Counted from the first letter of the stretch, positions 1-8,699 are shown. The stretch is DNA of 13,965 bases from JAWXUT01 sp044426075 (GCA_044426075.1 JAWXUT010000037.1:1-13965); one strand, 5' to 3'. Numbers and translations are program-made. Notes: generated from the sequence alone by a model not told the origin.

Positions 1-3000
1 GTGATGACGGAGATGACTTTGAATTTAGCGCTTCAGCAGGATCTGGATTTAGCGCAGAATATCGTTTGCTTGATGAAACAGTTATTGATGATAACAACGA
101 TGTTCTAGCAAGCGAACTAGCAAGTATTGTAACTGCTGGTAAAAACATATATGTAAGATTTGTACAAACAGTAAATGTTGCAACGTATGGCAGTAGTGAT
201 AGCGAAGAATTAGGCACTTACTATGAGGGTCAAAGTATCAGCATTGCTGTTCCAATTACATCTGGAAATTATTTTGCGGGTATATATGATGGTTCTGAAA
301 CTGCAATATCAACCACAAATACATACACCGATAGCACAAATACAGCAACAGCAGTGTTCAAATGGGCTGTTGGCGTAAATACATATTATACATTGACAAA
401 AGAAATAGATACAAATATAGATACAAATGGGGTAAGCGAACAATATGACGGCACCGAGCAATCTTATTCTTATTCAGATTCAGATTCAGATGACTATAAG
501 TTACTTAAAGGCTATAGTTGTAGCGCAACTTCTAGCGGTAGGTTGATAAATGTGGGCGATTATATAATTACAATCACCATTAGTGACACAAACGGCGTTA
601 AGTGTGGCTATGCAACCACAAGTTATACAATCACTCCAATACAATTAACCGTAACAGAAGGTATGGTAAATTTAGTTAAAGAGTTTGATAACAGCACGGC
701 GGCGGTTGCAACACAGATGCTTTCATATCCAGAAAATATTGTAAGTGGCGATGATATTGTAATTAGCGCAACATTAACATTTGATGAAACAAAAATTTCA
801 ACGGGATTAAAGGCTACAATCAACCTAGTTTTAAGTGGAACAGCTAGCGGAAACTATGTGTTTTTAAGTGGAACAGCTAGCGGAAACTATGTGTTATCTG
901 CTACATCATTATCATTTACAACAAATAGTGCAGAAATCACAAAGAAAAAAATTGTTTTTGAGATTTCAGCAAGTGAGCTTACAAAAGTGTATGACGGCAA
1001 GAGTGGCATTATATACAACTATGGATTGGCATATGGATACAGTGCAGTATCTTCAGATTTCCCAATAAAGGAATATATATATATCCATTCAACCGATGCA
1101 ACATCAACAGATACAACAAGTGTTGGCGTATATGATGTGTTGATTACATATGACCCACAATTTATTACTGATTCATACAATAGTAGCGATTACTACATAG
1201 TGGATTTTAAAATTGCATATACATATGAGATAACAGCAAAAGAAGTTGATGTTACATTTACTAGCAATCAAGCAGATTACAATGGTGCAACTCAAGTGTT
1301 ATCAGCAAGCTACACAGATATAAGCGGAAAAACAGTATTAGTTGAAAGCAATGGCGATTTATCACTTACATATTATCTATATAACGCAGAAACTGCAGAA
1401 TATGAAGAAGTTTATGAGTTTATAAACACTGGTGAATATATGGTTATAGCATCATTGAGCACAAACTACTGTTTATCTAGCACAATAGATGCAGAAAACA
1501 ACATTAATGCGTGTTACTTTGAAATTACTAAGGCAACTCAACCAGAAATCACATTTGAGGTGACTGGCAAATATACTTTCGGCGATGATGCATTTGATTT
1601 AAGTGAATTTGTAACAGCAAGTAACAATGATGATACAACGGGCGCAAGCATCTATTTTGAAGTTTACAGCGGATACGGCGCAATTGTTGAGGATACAACA
1701 TATCTTTCATTAATTGGCGCGGGTGATATAGTTATAAATGCAATTATGCCAGAGTCAACTAACTATAATAGTGGATATGCAAGTTATACAATTACTGTGG
1801 CATATCAGTCTTTAGTTATTACAACAGAGCAAACCACATACAAAATATCATATGGTTCTGACTTATCATTAGAATTTATATTTGAAGGTTTTGAAGACGG
1901 CGAAGAACCCACTGATTTTGTTGCTCCTTCTATTACCTATTATAATGAGGATATGGAAGCGTTTACTGATGTTACAAAACTTGACGTGGGCACATACAGT
2001 ATTGTTTGCGCAAATGATGCAACAAGTGCTGGCTACAGCATTACAAGTGATGTTAATATAGATATTACATTAACAGTGGTTCAGCTTGAAGTTAGCGTAA
2101 CGATTGATTCATTTAGTGTGAGTTATGGCGATACAGAGATAACAGAGTTCACCTACACTACTGCAGTTGATAGCCTTAGCAATGATGTTGATTTGATTAT
2201 CACTTTGAGTAGGGCGGCGGGTGATAGCGTTGGTTCATATACAATTACAGCGCAATCAACATTGATAGCTGACAATAGTAATTATGATATAAGTATAACT
2301 GAGGGTTCATATACAATAACAACTCGCAAAGTTACTTTGGTTATGGATTATATGACTAAAGTTTATGGCGAAACTGATCCAGATGTTACATATTCTGTTG
2401 ATAATTTGGTTGACGGTGATGCAGAGCCATTTACTGTAATATTCAGCCGCACAACGGGTGAGGATGTTGGGTTCTATGTTTATAGGGCTACAATCACAAC
2501 CACAAACAGCAATTATAGCGTTAGCTTGCAGTCATCTAAATTGACGGTTACTGCGGCAACACCTTCAGCAGTAAATGTTAAGGATATTGAAATTGAATAT
2601 GCATATGAGCTTGCAACAGTTACACCAACTGCAACAGCAAGTGCTACTTATTTAGGCAGCAACACCACCGTTAGCGGTACATTATCTTGGGTAGACGATA
2701 GCCAACTTATGCTTGCAAGTGGCACATATTCAGCTATATTTGTTCCAAATAGTGCAAACTACAGCAGTGTTGATGTTGAAGTTTATGTAACACTTATTGC
2801 TCGCGAACTTGAAGTTGAATTCAGTTATGATGATCTTACATATACGGGCACCACACAAACACCAATTTCTTATACAATTAAGAACATTCGTGAGGGCGAC
2901 ACAGTTGGAGACGCACTAACCTATTCTGCAACAGTGCTTAATATTGGCGAGTACACAGCAACTGTTTCAATTACAAATAACAGCTATGTGCTTGTAAATG

Positions 3001-3761
3001 CCACACTCGACTTTGAAATTGACGCCGCAAAACTTGTTGTTTATGCCGAAGATTTAGTTTCCACTACAGCAGAAACCCCAGTTGCAACATATGTTTATGA
3101 GGGCTTTGTGGGTAGCGATAGCGCAGCGGTACTTGTTGTTAAACCTACAATTGACTTTGCAACAGAAATTGGCACTTACACAGTTACACCTTATGGTGCA
3201 GAGGCCGCCAACTATAGCATTACATATAAGTCATCACAATTCACATTAAATCAAGCGCAAATTGCAAGCGATAGCACAAGCTTTGTGTTGTATGGCAGTT
3301 TTGATGAAGATAATAGCGTTGCAGTTGCAGAAATATTCAGCGAATTAGATGCAAACTTTGCAGCATATAGTGCAGCTTATGATAGCATTAAAGTAGATAC
3401 AAACTATAGTTCTACATCATTGCAGAATTTATATTCATTTGGTTTATTATCAGCTGGAAGTTCCGCAACATTAGTGGACAATTGTACTGCAAGCATTGCA
3501 ATTCCAGAAGAAATTAGTAATGCAAGTAATATAACTATTGTGCTTATAATGGCTGACGGCAGTGTAAAATATGCAGAAAATGTATACATTTCTTCTAATA
3601 ATATTTACTTTGATATGGAAGATTGCGTTGCATTCGGAATAGTAGCTACACCAAACTATACATTATTGTATATAGCAATTGGTGCGGGCGCAGTTATAAT
3701 TATCGCATTGATAGTTGTAATAGTAACAAAAATTAAAAAAAGAAAACAAGGTCACGATTAA
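1..3761 (+). CDS. Giant cell-surface protein with MBG/YDG Ig-like repeats and C-terminal membrane anchor (5' partial)
   Basis: The frame is open from the first whole codon (base 3), with 21 codons before the TTG at 66, so the true start lies upstream of the window. Numbering from that TTG, residues 28-100 resemble a divergent InlB-type beta repeat. Beta modules of the MBG/YDG type follow: KVYDG at 307-311, a TGKYTFGDDAFDLS module at 500-513, SVSYGDTEI at 684-692, and KVYGETDPDVTYS with GEDVG and NYSVS at 765-820. Residues about 1065-1196 look like the membrane-proximal domain common in Firmicutes surface proteins (IAIPEE, MADGSVKY). Residues 1199-1221 form one hydrophobic helix followed by KKRK, so the bulk is outside and the tail inside. 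No LPXTG motif is present. No enzymatic domain is visible, so adhesion or a structural role is inference. The citrate synthase gene starts 27 bases downstream and may be co-transcribed. Confidence 0.85.
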   Translation, partial: DDGDDFEFSASAGSGFSAEYRLLDETVIDDNNDVLASELASIVTAGKNIYVRFVQTVNVATYGSSDSEELGTYYEGQSISIAVPITSGNYFAGIYDGSETAISTTNTYTDSTNTATAVFKWAVGVNTYYTLTKEIDTNIDTNGVSEQYDGTEQSYSYSDSDSDDYKLLKGYSCSATSSGRLINVGDYIITITISDTNGVKCGYATTSYTITPIQLTVTEGMVNLVKEFDNSTAAVATQMLSYPENIVSGDDIVISATLTFDETKISTGLKATINLVLSGTASGNYVFLSGTASGNYVLSATSLSFTTNSAEITKKKIVFEISASELTKVYDGKSGIIYNYGLAYGYSAVSSDFPIKEYIYIHSTDATSTDTTSVGVYDVLITYDPQFITDSYNSSDYYIVDFKIAYTYEITAKEVDVTFTSNQADYNGATQVLSASYTDISGKTVLVESNGDLSLTYYLYNAETAEYEEVYEFINTGEYMVIASLSTNYCLSSTIDAENNINACYFEITKATQPEITFEVTGKYTFGDDAFDLSEFVTASNNDDTTGASIYFEVYSGYGAIVEDTTYLSLIGAGDIVINAIMPESTNYNSGYASYTITVAYQSLVITTEQTTYKISYGSDLSLEFIFEGFEDGEEPTDFVAPSITYYNEDMEAFTDVTKLDVGTYSIVCANDATSAGYSITSDVNIDITLTVVQLEVSVTIDSFSVSYGDTEITEFTYTTAVDSLSNDVDLIITLSRAAGDSVGSYTITAQSTLIADNSNYDISITEGSYTITTRKVTLVMDYMTKVYGETDPDVTYSVDNLVDGDAEPFTVIFSRTTGEDVGFYVYRATITTTNSNYSVSLQSSKLTVTAATPSAVNVKDIEIEYAYELATVTPTATASATYLGSNTTVSGTLSWVDDSQLMLASGTYSAIFVPNSANYSSVDVEVYVTLIARELEVEFSYDDLTYTGTTQTPISYTIKNIREGDTVGDALTYSATVLNIGEYTATVSITNNSYVLVNATLDFEIDAAKLVVYAEDLVSTTAETPVATYVYEGFVGSDSAAVLVVKPTIDFATEIGTYTVTPYGAEAANYSITYKSSQFTLNQAQIASDSTSFVLYGSFDEDNSVAVAEIFSELDANFAAYSAAYDSIKVDTNYSSTSLQNLYSFGLLSAGSSATLVDNCTASIAIPEEISNASNITIVLIMADGSVKYAENVYISSNNIYFDMEDCVAFGIVATPNYTLLYIAIGAGAVIIIALIVVIVTKIKKRKQGHD
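405..428 (+). repeat. 12-bp tandem repeat, two copies, in coding frame
   Basis: ATAGATACAAAT occurs twice without mismatch (405-416 and 417-428) inside the surface-protein gene. It encodes a repeated IDTN and keeps the frame. Confidence 0.85.
462..491 (+). repeat. Hexamer tract (TCTTAT)2(TCAGAT)3 in coding frame
   Basis: Two TCTTAT units (462-473) are followed by three TCAGAT units (474-491). They encode SYSYSDSDSD in the surface protein. Each unit is six bases, so gain or loss of units would leave the frame intact. Confidence 0.85.
829..895 (+). repeat. Perfect 33-bp tandem duplication in the surface-protein gene
   Basis: Bases 829-862 match 862-895 exactly with a period of 33. The duplication adds 11 residues in frame, giving SGTASGNYV twice in a row. 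The lack of any mismatch, including at third codon positions, suggests a recent slippage or duplication event. An assembly artefact is less likely but possible. Confidence 0.9.
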
Positions 3762-3788
3762 TTGTGGCAATAAAATAACGGAGGTAGT

Positions 3789-5162
3789 ATGTTAGACTTT
3801 ATTAAAGTAACAGAAAAGACAGAAGAGAAGATTGCAAAACTAGCAGAGGCGAGCAAGCAAAGTACTATTATTGACCCAAAGTATTATGAGGTTCACGACG
3901 TAAAGCGCGGTTTAAGAGATGAAAACGGCAAAGGCGTTGTGGCTGGGCTTACAGAAATTAGTGAAATCCTTTCATCTAAAGTGGATGAAAACGGGGTTTC
4001 TCAACCAATGGACGGCGAATTGTATTATAGAGGTACATCTATAAATGACATAGTAGAGGGCTTTGTAAAAGAAAACAGATTTGGATTTGAAGAAGTTACA
4101 TATCTACTATTGTTCGGAAAAATGCCAACATCCACAGAACTAGGAGAATTCAACGATATTTTAGGTGAGTTCCGCAGTTTGCCATTAAACTTTGTTCGCG
4201 ATGTTATAATGAAAAGACCTAGTATTGATATGATGAATGTGTTGCAACGCAGTGTTTTGACGTTGTATGCATACGATGATAACGCAGATGACGTAAGTAT
4301 TCCTAACGTATTGACACAATGTTTAAAGTTGATATCATCAATGCCTCTATTATCGGTTTATGCATATCAAGTTTATATGCACTATCACGATGACGGCAGT
4401 TTGATTATCCATAAACCAGACCCTAAAATGAGCACAGCAGAAAACATTTTACGCTTGTTGCGCCCAGATAGTAAATTTTCTGCACTAGAAGCACGCTTGT
4501 TAGATATGTGCCTAGTTTTGCACGCAGAGCACGGTGGCGGAAACAACAGTACATTTACAACACACGTTGTTAGCAGTTCATTGACAGATACATATAGCGT
4601 TATTGCAGCATCATTGGGTTCACTTAAAGGTCCAAGGCACGGCGGCGCAAATATCAAGGTTATGAAGATGATGGATGATATGAAAGCCAACTTGAAGTCA
4701 TACAGCGATGAAGATGTTTACGACTATTTAATGAAGTTATTAAATAAGGAAGCATTTGATAAATCTGGACTTATATATGGTATGGGCCACGCGGTTTACT
4801 CTGCTTCTGACCCAAGGGCAAATATCCTTAAATCATTTGTAAAAATTCTTGCGGAAGAAAAGGGAATGCAAGAAGAATACAATCTATACAAAAAAATAGA
4901 AGAACTAGCTCCAAAGGCAATTGCAGAAAAACGCAAAATATTCAAAGGCGTTAGTGCAAATATCGACTTTTACAGTGGATTTGTATATCATATGTTGGGC
5001 TTGCCTCCAGAACTATACACACCAATTTTTGCTATAAGCAGAATGCCTGGTTGGGCAGCACACCGCATAGAAGAGTTGAGCAATAATGGCAAAATTATCA
5101 GACCCGCTTATGTTGCAGTTGCAGATAGACAAGAATATGTGCCACTTTCAGAGAGAAAATAG
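3789..5162 (+). CDS. gltA: Citrate synthase
   Basis: Condenses oxaloacetate with acetyl-CoA to citrate in the cytoplasm. The start is supported by GGAGG at 3780-3784, four bases before ATG. The 457-residue length fits the larger citrate synthases of anaerobic Firmicutes and Bacteroidetes. The N-terminal DENGKGVVAGLTEIS and DGELYYRG segments (44-58, 75-82) are typical of that group. All key residues are visible: oxaloacetate-binding His248 in LHAEHGGGN, catalytic His284 in GPRHGGAN, His334 in GMGHAVYSASDPRA, and Asp393 in NIDFYSG. These correspond to His238, His274, His320 and Asp375 of the pig enzyme. Arg residues around SRMPGWAAHRIEE also fit the substrate site. A 2-methylcitrate synthase activity cannot be excluded from sequence. 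It sits 27 bases after the surface-protein gene and 22 before the hexosaminidase gene, without other TCA-cycle genes. Confidence 0.95.
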   Translation: MLDFIKVTEKTEEKIAKLAEASKQSTIIDPKYYEVHDVKRGLRDENGKGVVAGLTEISEILSSKVDENGVSQPMDGELYYRGTSINDIVEGFVKENRFGFEEVTYLLLFGKMPTSTELGEFNDILGEFRSLPLNFVRDVIMKRPSIDMMNVLQRSVLTLYAYDDNADDVSIPNVLTQCLKLISSMPLLSVYAYQVYMHYHDDGSLIIHKPDPKMSTAENILRLLRPDSKFSALEARLLDMCLVLHAEHGGGNNSTFTTHVVSSSLTDTYSVIAASLGSLKGPRHGGANIKVMKMMDDMKANLKSYSDEDVYDYLMKLLNKEAFDKSGLIYGMGHAVYSASDPRANILKSFVKILAEEKGMQEEYNLYKKIEELAPKAIAEKRKIFKGVSANIDFYSGFVYHMLGLPPELYTPIFAISRMPGWAAHRIEELSNNGKIIRPAYVAVADRQEYVPLSERK

Positions 5163-5184
5163 TATTGTTGGGTAGGAGAGACTG

Positions 5185-6798
5185 ATGTTACAATTAATAC
5201 CAAAACCAAGCAAGTATATTGAGGGATATGGCGATTTTATTATAAGTGATCGCACCCAAATTTATGCCGATGAAGAGTTAATGCACTGCAAGCAAATGTT
5301 AGTGAATATTGTAGAAGATATTTGCAAATATACCTTGCAAGATGTTGTTAAGAGTAAGGCGGATATCTCATTCTTGTTTGATGCACATTTATCTATGGAA
5401 GGGTATCGCATAAAAGCTTCCGAAGAAGGATTGCGCATTTACGCGTCTACCTATAATGGTGGGCTATATGCCGTGCAAACACTAAAGCAATTATGCAACC
5501 TTGCGGTTATAAATGAAGCGGAACAGCTTGCTTTGCACTATGTTGAAATAGAAGATGCTCCAAGATATAAATGGCGCGGACTTATGCTAGATGAAGCTAG
5601 GTGGTTTTTTGGTGCAGATGCAGTAAAAAGATTGTTAACAACAATGTCAGAGTACAAATTAAATGTGCTCCACTGGCATTTAACAGATAATGAAGGTTGG
5701 CGAATAGCTATAAATAAGTATCCCAAACTTACCGAAACGGGAAGCCATAGGCGTGGTACCCAAAATGTAAGTTGGTTAAAGGGTAAGGATATTGATTGGA
5801 CTGCTCACGACGGATTTTACACCCAAGATGAGATTAAAGATATAGTGGCGTTTGCTAGCGAATTGGGCATTATGATAGTGCCAGAAATTGATATGCCTGC
5901 GCATTTTGGTTCGGCAATAGCAGCCTATCCAGAGTTATCTTGCAGTGGCAAACTCATTGAAACACCTATAAGCCACATGGCAAAAGACGAGCATAGTCAC
6001 TTTGATTTAATAGCTTGTGTTGGCAAAGAAAGTACATATACTATGATTTATGATATCATAGACGAGTTGTGTGAATTGTTCCCCGCACCATATTTTCATA
6101 TTGGCGGTGATGAAGCTCCTAAAAAAGAGTGGAAGGCTTGCCCATTATGTCAAAAGGTAATGGAAAACTACAACTTAAAAAATGAAGAAGAGTTGCAAGG
6201 ATTCTTCAACAACAAAATAGCACTTCATTTAAACACAAAAGGGCGCGAGCTTATTGGTTGGAATGAAATACTAAAGGCGGAATCTTTAGATAATTCAGTT
6301 GTAGCGCAATATTGGGTGCTAAAAGAGGATAAAAACGTAACAAAGTTCATCTCAAAAGGTGGCAAAGTTATTATGAGCAAGCACCAATCGTTCTATTTTG
6401 ATATGCCATATGCTATGCACGGATTGAAAAAGACATATGATTTTGATGCGGGCGATTATGGCGTTAGCGATAGCAGTATGTTGGGCGTTGAAGGTGCAAT
6501 TTGGTCAGAATGGATTTATAGCCAAGATAGATTAGATTATCAATTATATCCTCGTATGCAAGCGCTTGCGGAAGTTGCGTGGAGCGTAAATGGCGATAAA
6601 AGTTACAGAGAGTTTACAAAAAGGCTCAAAAAACATCTTCCAACTTTAAAAGCAAAGGGCATAAAGTATTGCAAAGAATCAATGTGGAATGCCAATAAAA
6701 TTAAATCGTTGCATACAATGAGGCAGTTCCATACAACAGATGCGCACATAGAATACAAAAAAGCATTGTCAAAACGAAAACCAGATACAAAGGGGTAA
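5185..6798 (+). CDS. GH20 family beta-N-acetylhexosaminidase, predicted cytoplasmic
   Basis: Removes terminal beta-linked GlcNAc or GalNAc by substrate-assisted catalysis. The start follows AGGAG at 5174-5178. Residues 1-125 form the non-catalytic GH20b-like domain (LIPKPSKYIEGYGDF, then GLYAVQTLKQL). The catalytic barrel starts at YKWRGLMLDEARWFF (128-142) and continues with HWHLTDNEGWRI (163-174) and PEIDMPAH (233-240). The acid pair Asp309-Glu310 lies in HIGGDE (305-310). WKACPLCQ (316-323) and GAIWSEW (437-443) are further family marks. Length (537) is usual. There is no signal peptide or membrane segment, so it should act on oligosaccharides or amino-sugar conjugates inside the cell. The C-terminal tail after 480 is basic and carries no recognised domain. 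It is followed after three bases by the GDPD-like gene, which suggests translational linkage. The specific substrate is unknown. Confidence 0.93.
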   Translation: MLQLIPKPSKYIEGYGDFIISDRTQIYADEELMHCKQMLVNIVEDICKYTLQDVVKSKADISFLFDAHLSMEGYRIKASEEGLRIYASTYNGGLYAVQTLKQLCNLAVINEAEQLALHYVEIEDAPRYKWRGLMLDEARWFFGADAVKRLLTTMSEYKLNVLHWHLTDNEGWRIAINKYPKLTETGSHRRGTQNVSWLKGKDIDWTAHDGFYTQDEIKDIVAFASELGIMIVPEIDMPAHFGSAIAAYPELSCSGKLIETPISHMAKDEHSHFDLIACVGKESTYTMIYDIIDELCELFPAPYFHIGGDEAPKKEWKACPLCQKVMENYNLKNEEELQGFFNNKIALHLNTKGRELIGWNEILKAESLDNSVVAQYWVLKEDKNVTKFISKGGKVIMSKHQSFYFDMPYAMHGLKKTYDFDAGDYGVSDSSMLGVEGAIWSEWIYSQDRLDYQLYPRMQALAEVAWSVNGDKSYREFTKRLKKHLPTLKAKGIKYCKESMWNANKIKSLHTMRQFHTTDAHIEYKKALSKRKPDTKG

Positions 6799-6801
6799 TT
6801 T

Positions 6802-7446
6802 ATGATAACAGCGCACGGAGGAGCCCTTGATACAGGGAGAAATAGCTATAAATATTTTCGCACAATTTCAAACTATAAAGTTGAGGCAATTGAGGTAAAT
6901 GTGTGGAAAATGTGGGGTAAATTGTGTATCGCGCACAACTTGCCACCTATAATTCCACAAAAATTTATAAGTTTAGAATATGTTTTTGGTTTTTGCAAAA
7001 CTACCAATAAAATGGTAAATTTGGATTTAAAATGCAAAAATATAGCAAAAGATATAGTGGCGCTTGCTAAAAAAATGAACGTAGAACAGTACATAAAGTT
7101 CAGCGGGAAATTGTCAGCGCAAGATATAAACAATATTGATGTTGGTGAAATTTTTGTCAATACACAATTCTATCCAACTCTAGGCACACCAAGTGTTTCA
7201 AATTTAAAAGCTATTAAAGATTATTTGGATACTTTCAATAATCCGTGTTTAAAAGGTATCAATATTCCTTACAGATATGCAAGCACAGAGCTAATTGAAA
7301 TGGCAAATAGTATTGGGCTAAACTTATCAGTTTACATTTGTGATGAAAAGTTGCTGCTTGAGCGATTAATTCCACTAGATGTATACAACATTACAACAAA
7401 CAATGTCGGGGTTGCCTTGGCATTAAGAGAATCAATAAAACAATAA
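6802..7446 (+). CDS. GDPD/PI-PLC-fold phosphodiesterase-like protein with altered active site
   Basis: This 214-residue protein resembles a shortened glycerophosphodiester phosphodiesterase barrel. The N-terminal ITAHGGA (2-8) matches the family IxAHRGA, IEVNV (30-34) matches the metal-binding IELDV, LCIAHN (41-46) matches LVVMHD, and NLDLK (73-77) matches LNIEIK. The C-terminal YNITTNNVGVALALRES matches the closing GIITDxPDLALxLR strand. The catalytic His5 and His45 and metal ligand Glu31 are kept. The usual Arg is Gly6, the usual metal-ligand Asp is Asn33, the usual Asp after the second His is Asn46, and the third metal ligand is Asp75 rather than Glu. It could be a divergent enzyme for another phosphodiester or a non-catalytic relative. 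No signal peptide is visible. The start is set by AAAGGGG (6789-6795), which overlaps the end of the hexosaminidase gene. The next gene starts 13 bases later. Confidence 0.65.
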   Translation: MITAHGGALDTGRNSYKYFRTISNYKVEAIEVNVWKMWGKLCIAHNLPPIIPQKFISLEYVFGFCKTTNKMVNLDLKCKNIAKDIVALAKKMNVEQYIKFSGKLSAQDINNIDVGEIFVNTQFYPTLGTPSVSNLKAIKDYLDTFNNPCLKGINIPYRYASTELIEMANSIGLNLSVYICDEKLLLERLIPLDVYNITTNNVGVALALRESIKQ

Positions 7447-7459
7447 ATGGAGATTTACA

Positions 7460-8605
7460 ATGAAAAATTTTGCAGTTATCGGAATCGGACGTATGGGAGG
7501 CGTGCACGCGCGCAACATAGTAAGCGGAAAAGTTGCGGGGGCAAATTTAATTGCGGTATGTGATTTAGATGCAGTTAAGTTGACAAAGTTTAAAGAAAAG
7601 CATCCCAAAGTGCACACTTATGGTACCCACCAAGAACTTTTCGCAAATGAAAAGCTAGATGCAGTTATAGTTGCAACACCGCACTATGACCATATCCCAT
7701 TGGTGTGTTATGCTATTGAGCACGGTGTTAATGTTATCAGCGAGAAGCCACAATCTGTAGCTATTAGTATGGCAAAAGAGGGCATTGCGGTTGCAGACCA
7801 ACACAAAGATGTTAAGTATGGCATAATGTTTAATCAACGCACAAACAGAATGTATGCTAAGGCAAAAGAGATAATTGAAAGTGGTAGGCTTGGTAATATC
7901 AAGCGTGTAACCCTTACAATCACCGACTGGTATCGTTCACAATACTATTACAGTATGGGCGGTTGGCGCGCAAGCTGGTGGGGCGAAGGTGGCGGATTGC
8001 TAATAAACCAATGTGTGCATCAACTAGATGTATTGCAATGGTTGATAGGTATGCCAAATGCGATAACAGCATATGCAGAAACAAGATGCCGCGACATTAC
8101 AGTTGAAAATGATGTTGTTGCAGTTATGGAGTATGATGGCGGATACAAATGCGTATTCACAGCAAACGGACACGAAATAAAGGGTACAAATAATTTAGAA
8201 ATTGCTGGCGACAAGGGTAAAATCACCATTGGCAAAAAGAAAATGACCTTTATTGAGTTTAACAAAACCGAAACAGAAGTTAATGCAACTACAAAAAGAG
8301 GTTATGGTAATACATCCTTTAAAGTTCATAAATATTCATATGGCGTTGTGCAAAAGCTAAAAGAAATCATCTTGGGTGGCCAACAAGCAAATGTATTGCG
8401 CATATTTACAAGAGCGCTTGAGGGCAAAGGCGAAATGATTGCAGATGGTAGAGAGGGCATAAACGCGTTATCTATTATTAATGGAATATACTTATCATCA
8501 TATACCGGCAACAAAAAGGTTTCATTGCCACTTGATGCAGCAGCATATGATGCAGTTTTAGCAGAAAACAAAGAAAAAGAAAAAATCATTCTTGCAAAAA
8601 AATAG
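7460..8605 (+). CDS. Gfo/Idh/MocA family NAD(P)-dependent sugar oxidoreductase
   Basis: A 381-residue cytoplasmic dehydrogenase of the glucose-fructose oxidoreductase/inositol dehydrogenase/MocA family. The N-terminal Rossmann fold has the dinucleotide motif GIGRMGG (8-14), an acidic residue after the second strand (VCDLD, 33-37), DAVIVATPHYDH (67-78) and the signature EKP (95-97) with its conserved lysine. The C-terminal alpha/beta domain has GGWRASWWGEGGGLLINQ and the His187 catalytic position in NQCVHQLDVLQW. Family members oxidise or epimerise sugars, sugar acids, inositols or amino-sugar derivatives, and a few act as NAD-dependent glycosidases (GH109). The substrate cannot be read from sequence. 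Its place after a GH20 hexosaminidase makes an amino sugar or related hexose a reasonable guess. TGGAGA at 7448-7453 precedes the ATG. It is the last gene of the packed cluster, and a hairpin follows 28 bases after the stop. Confidence 0.9.
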   Translation: MKNFAVIGIGRMGGVHARNIVSGKVAGANLIAVCDLDAVKLTKFKEKHPKVHTYGTHQELFANEKLDAVIVATPHYDHIPLVCYAIEHGVNVISEKPQSVAISMAKEGIAVADQHKDVKYGIMFNQRTNRMYAKAKEIIESGRLGNIKRVTLTITDWYRSQYYYSMGGWRASWWGEGGGLLINQCVHQLDVLQWLIGMPNAITAYAETRCRDITVENDVVAVMEYDGGYKCVFTANGHEIKGTNNLEIAGDKGKITIGKKKMTFIEFNKTETEVNATTKRGYGNTSFKVHKYSYGVVQKLKEIILGGQQANVLRIFTRALEGKGEMIADGREGINALSIINGIYLSSYTGNKKVSLPLDAAAYDAVLAENKEKEKIILAKK

Positions 8606-8633
8606 TAGATTGCAGAATATTTGATAAACACAC

Positions 8634-8674
8634 AAAGGGTTTGTAAAGAAATAGTTTTCGATACAGGCCTTTTT
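8634..8674 (+). terminator. Terminator-like hairpin after the dehydrogenase gene
   Basis: AAAGGGTTTGTA (8634-8645) can pair along its full length with TACAGGCCTTTT (8662-8673), using three G-U wobbles, across a 16-base loop. The 3' arm merges into a T-rich run (CCTTTTTATCTTTATCTTT). The location just after the last stop of the gene cluster supports an intrinsic terminator. The long loop and the wobbles lower confidence. Confidence 0.5.
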
Positions 8675-8680
8675 ATCTTT

Positions 8681-8699
8681 ATCTTTAGTGATTAAAGAT
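8681..8699. repeat. Small AT-rich inverted repeat
   Basis: ATCTTTA (8681-8687) and TAAAGAT (8693-8699) form a perfect 7-bp stem with a five-base loop at the left edge of the RhuM-like fragment. No function is assigned. It is short and AT-rich, so chance is plausible. Confidence 0.35.

Noticed and set aside
66..68. TTG as the start codon of the first gene
   Set aside because: The frame is open for 21 more codons to the window edge and no ribosome site precedes the TTG, so the gene simply continues upstream.
3695..3700. TATAAT inside the end of the first gene as a promoter for citrate synthase
   Set aside because: It encodes part of the transmembrane helix and there is no -35-like box 16-18 bases upstream.
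3660..3761. Possible sortase (LPXTG) signal at the end of the first protein
   Set aside because: The sequence before the helix is VATPNYTL, with no LPXTG-like motif. A plain transmembrane anchor fits better.
8326..8631. Open frames on the minus strand, including one over the end of the dehydrogenase gene
   Set aside because: They lie opposite well-supported genes, show no family likeness and are explained as shadows of + strand coding sequence.
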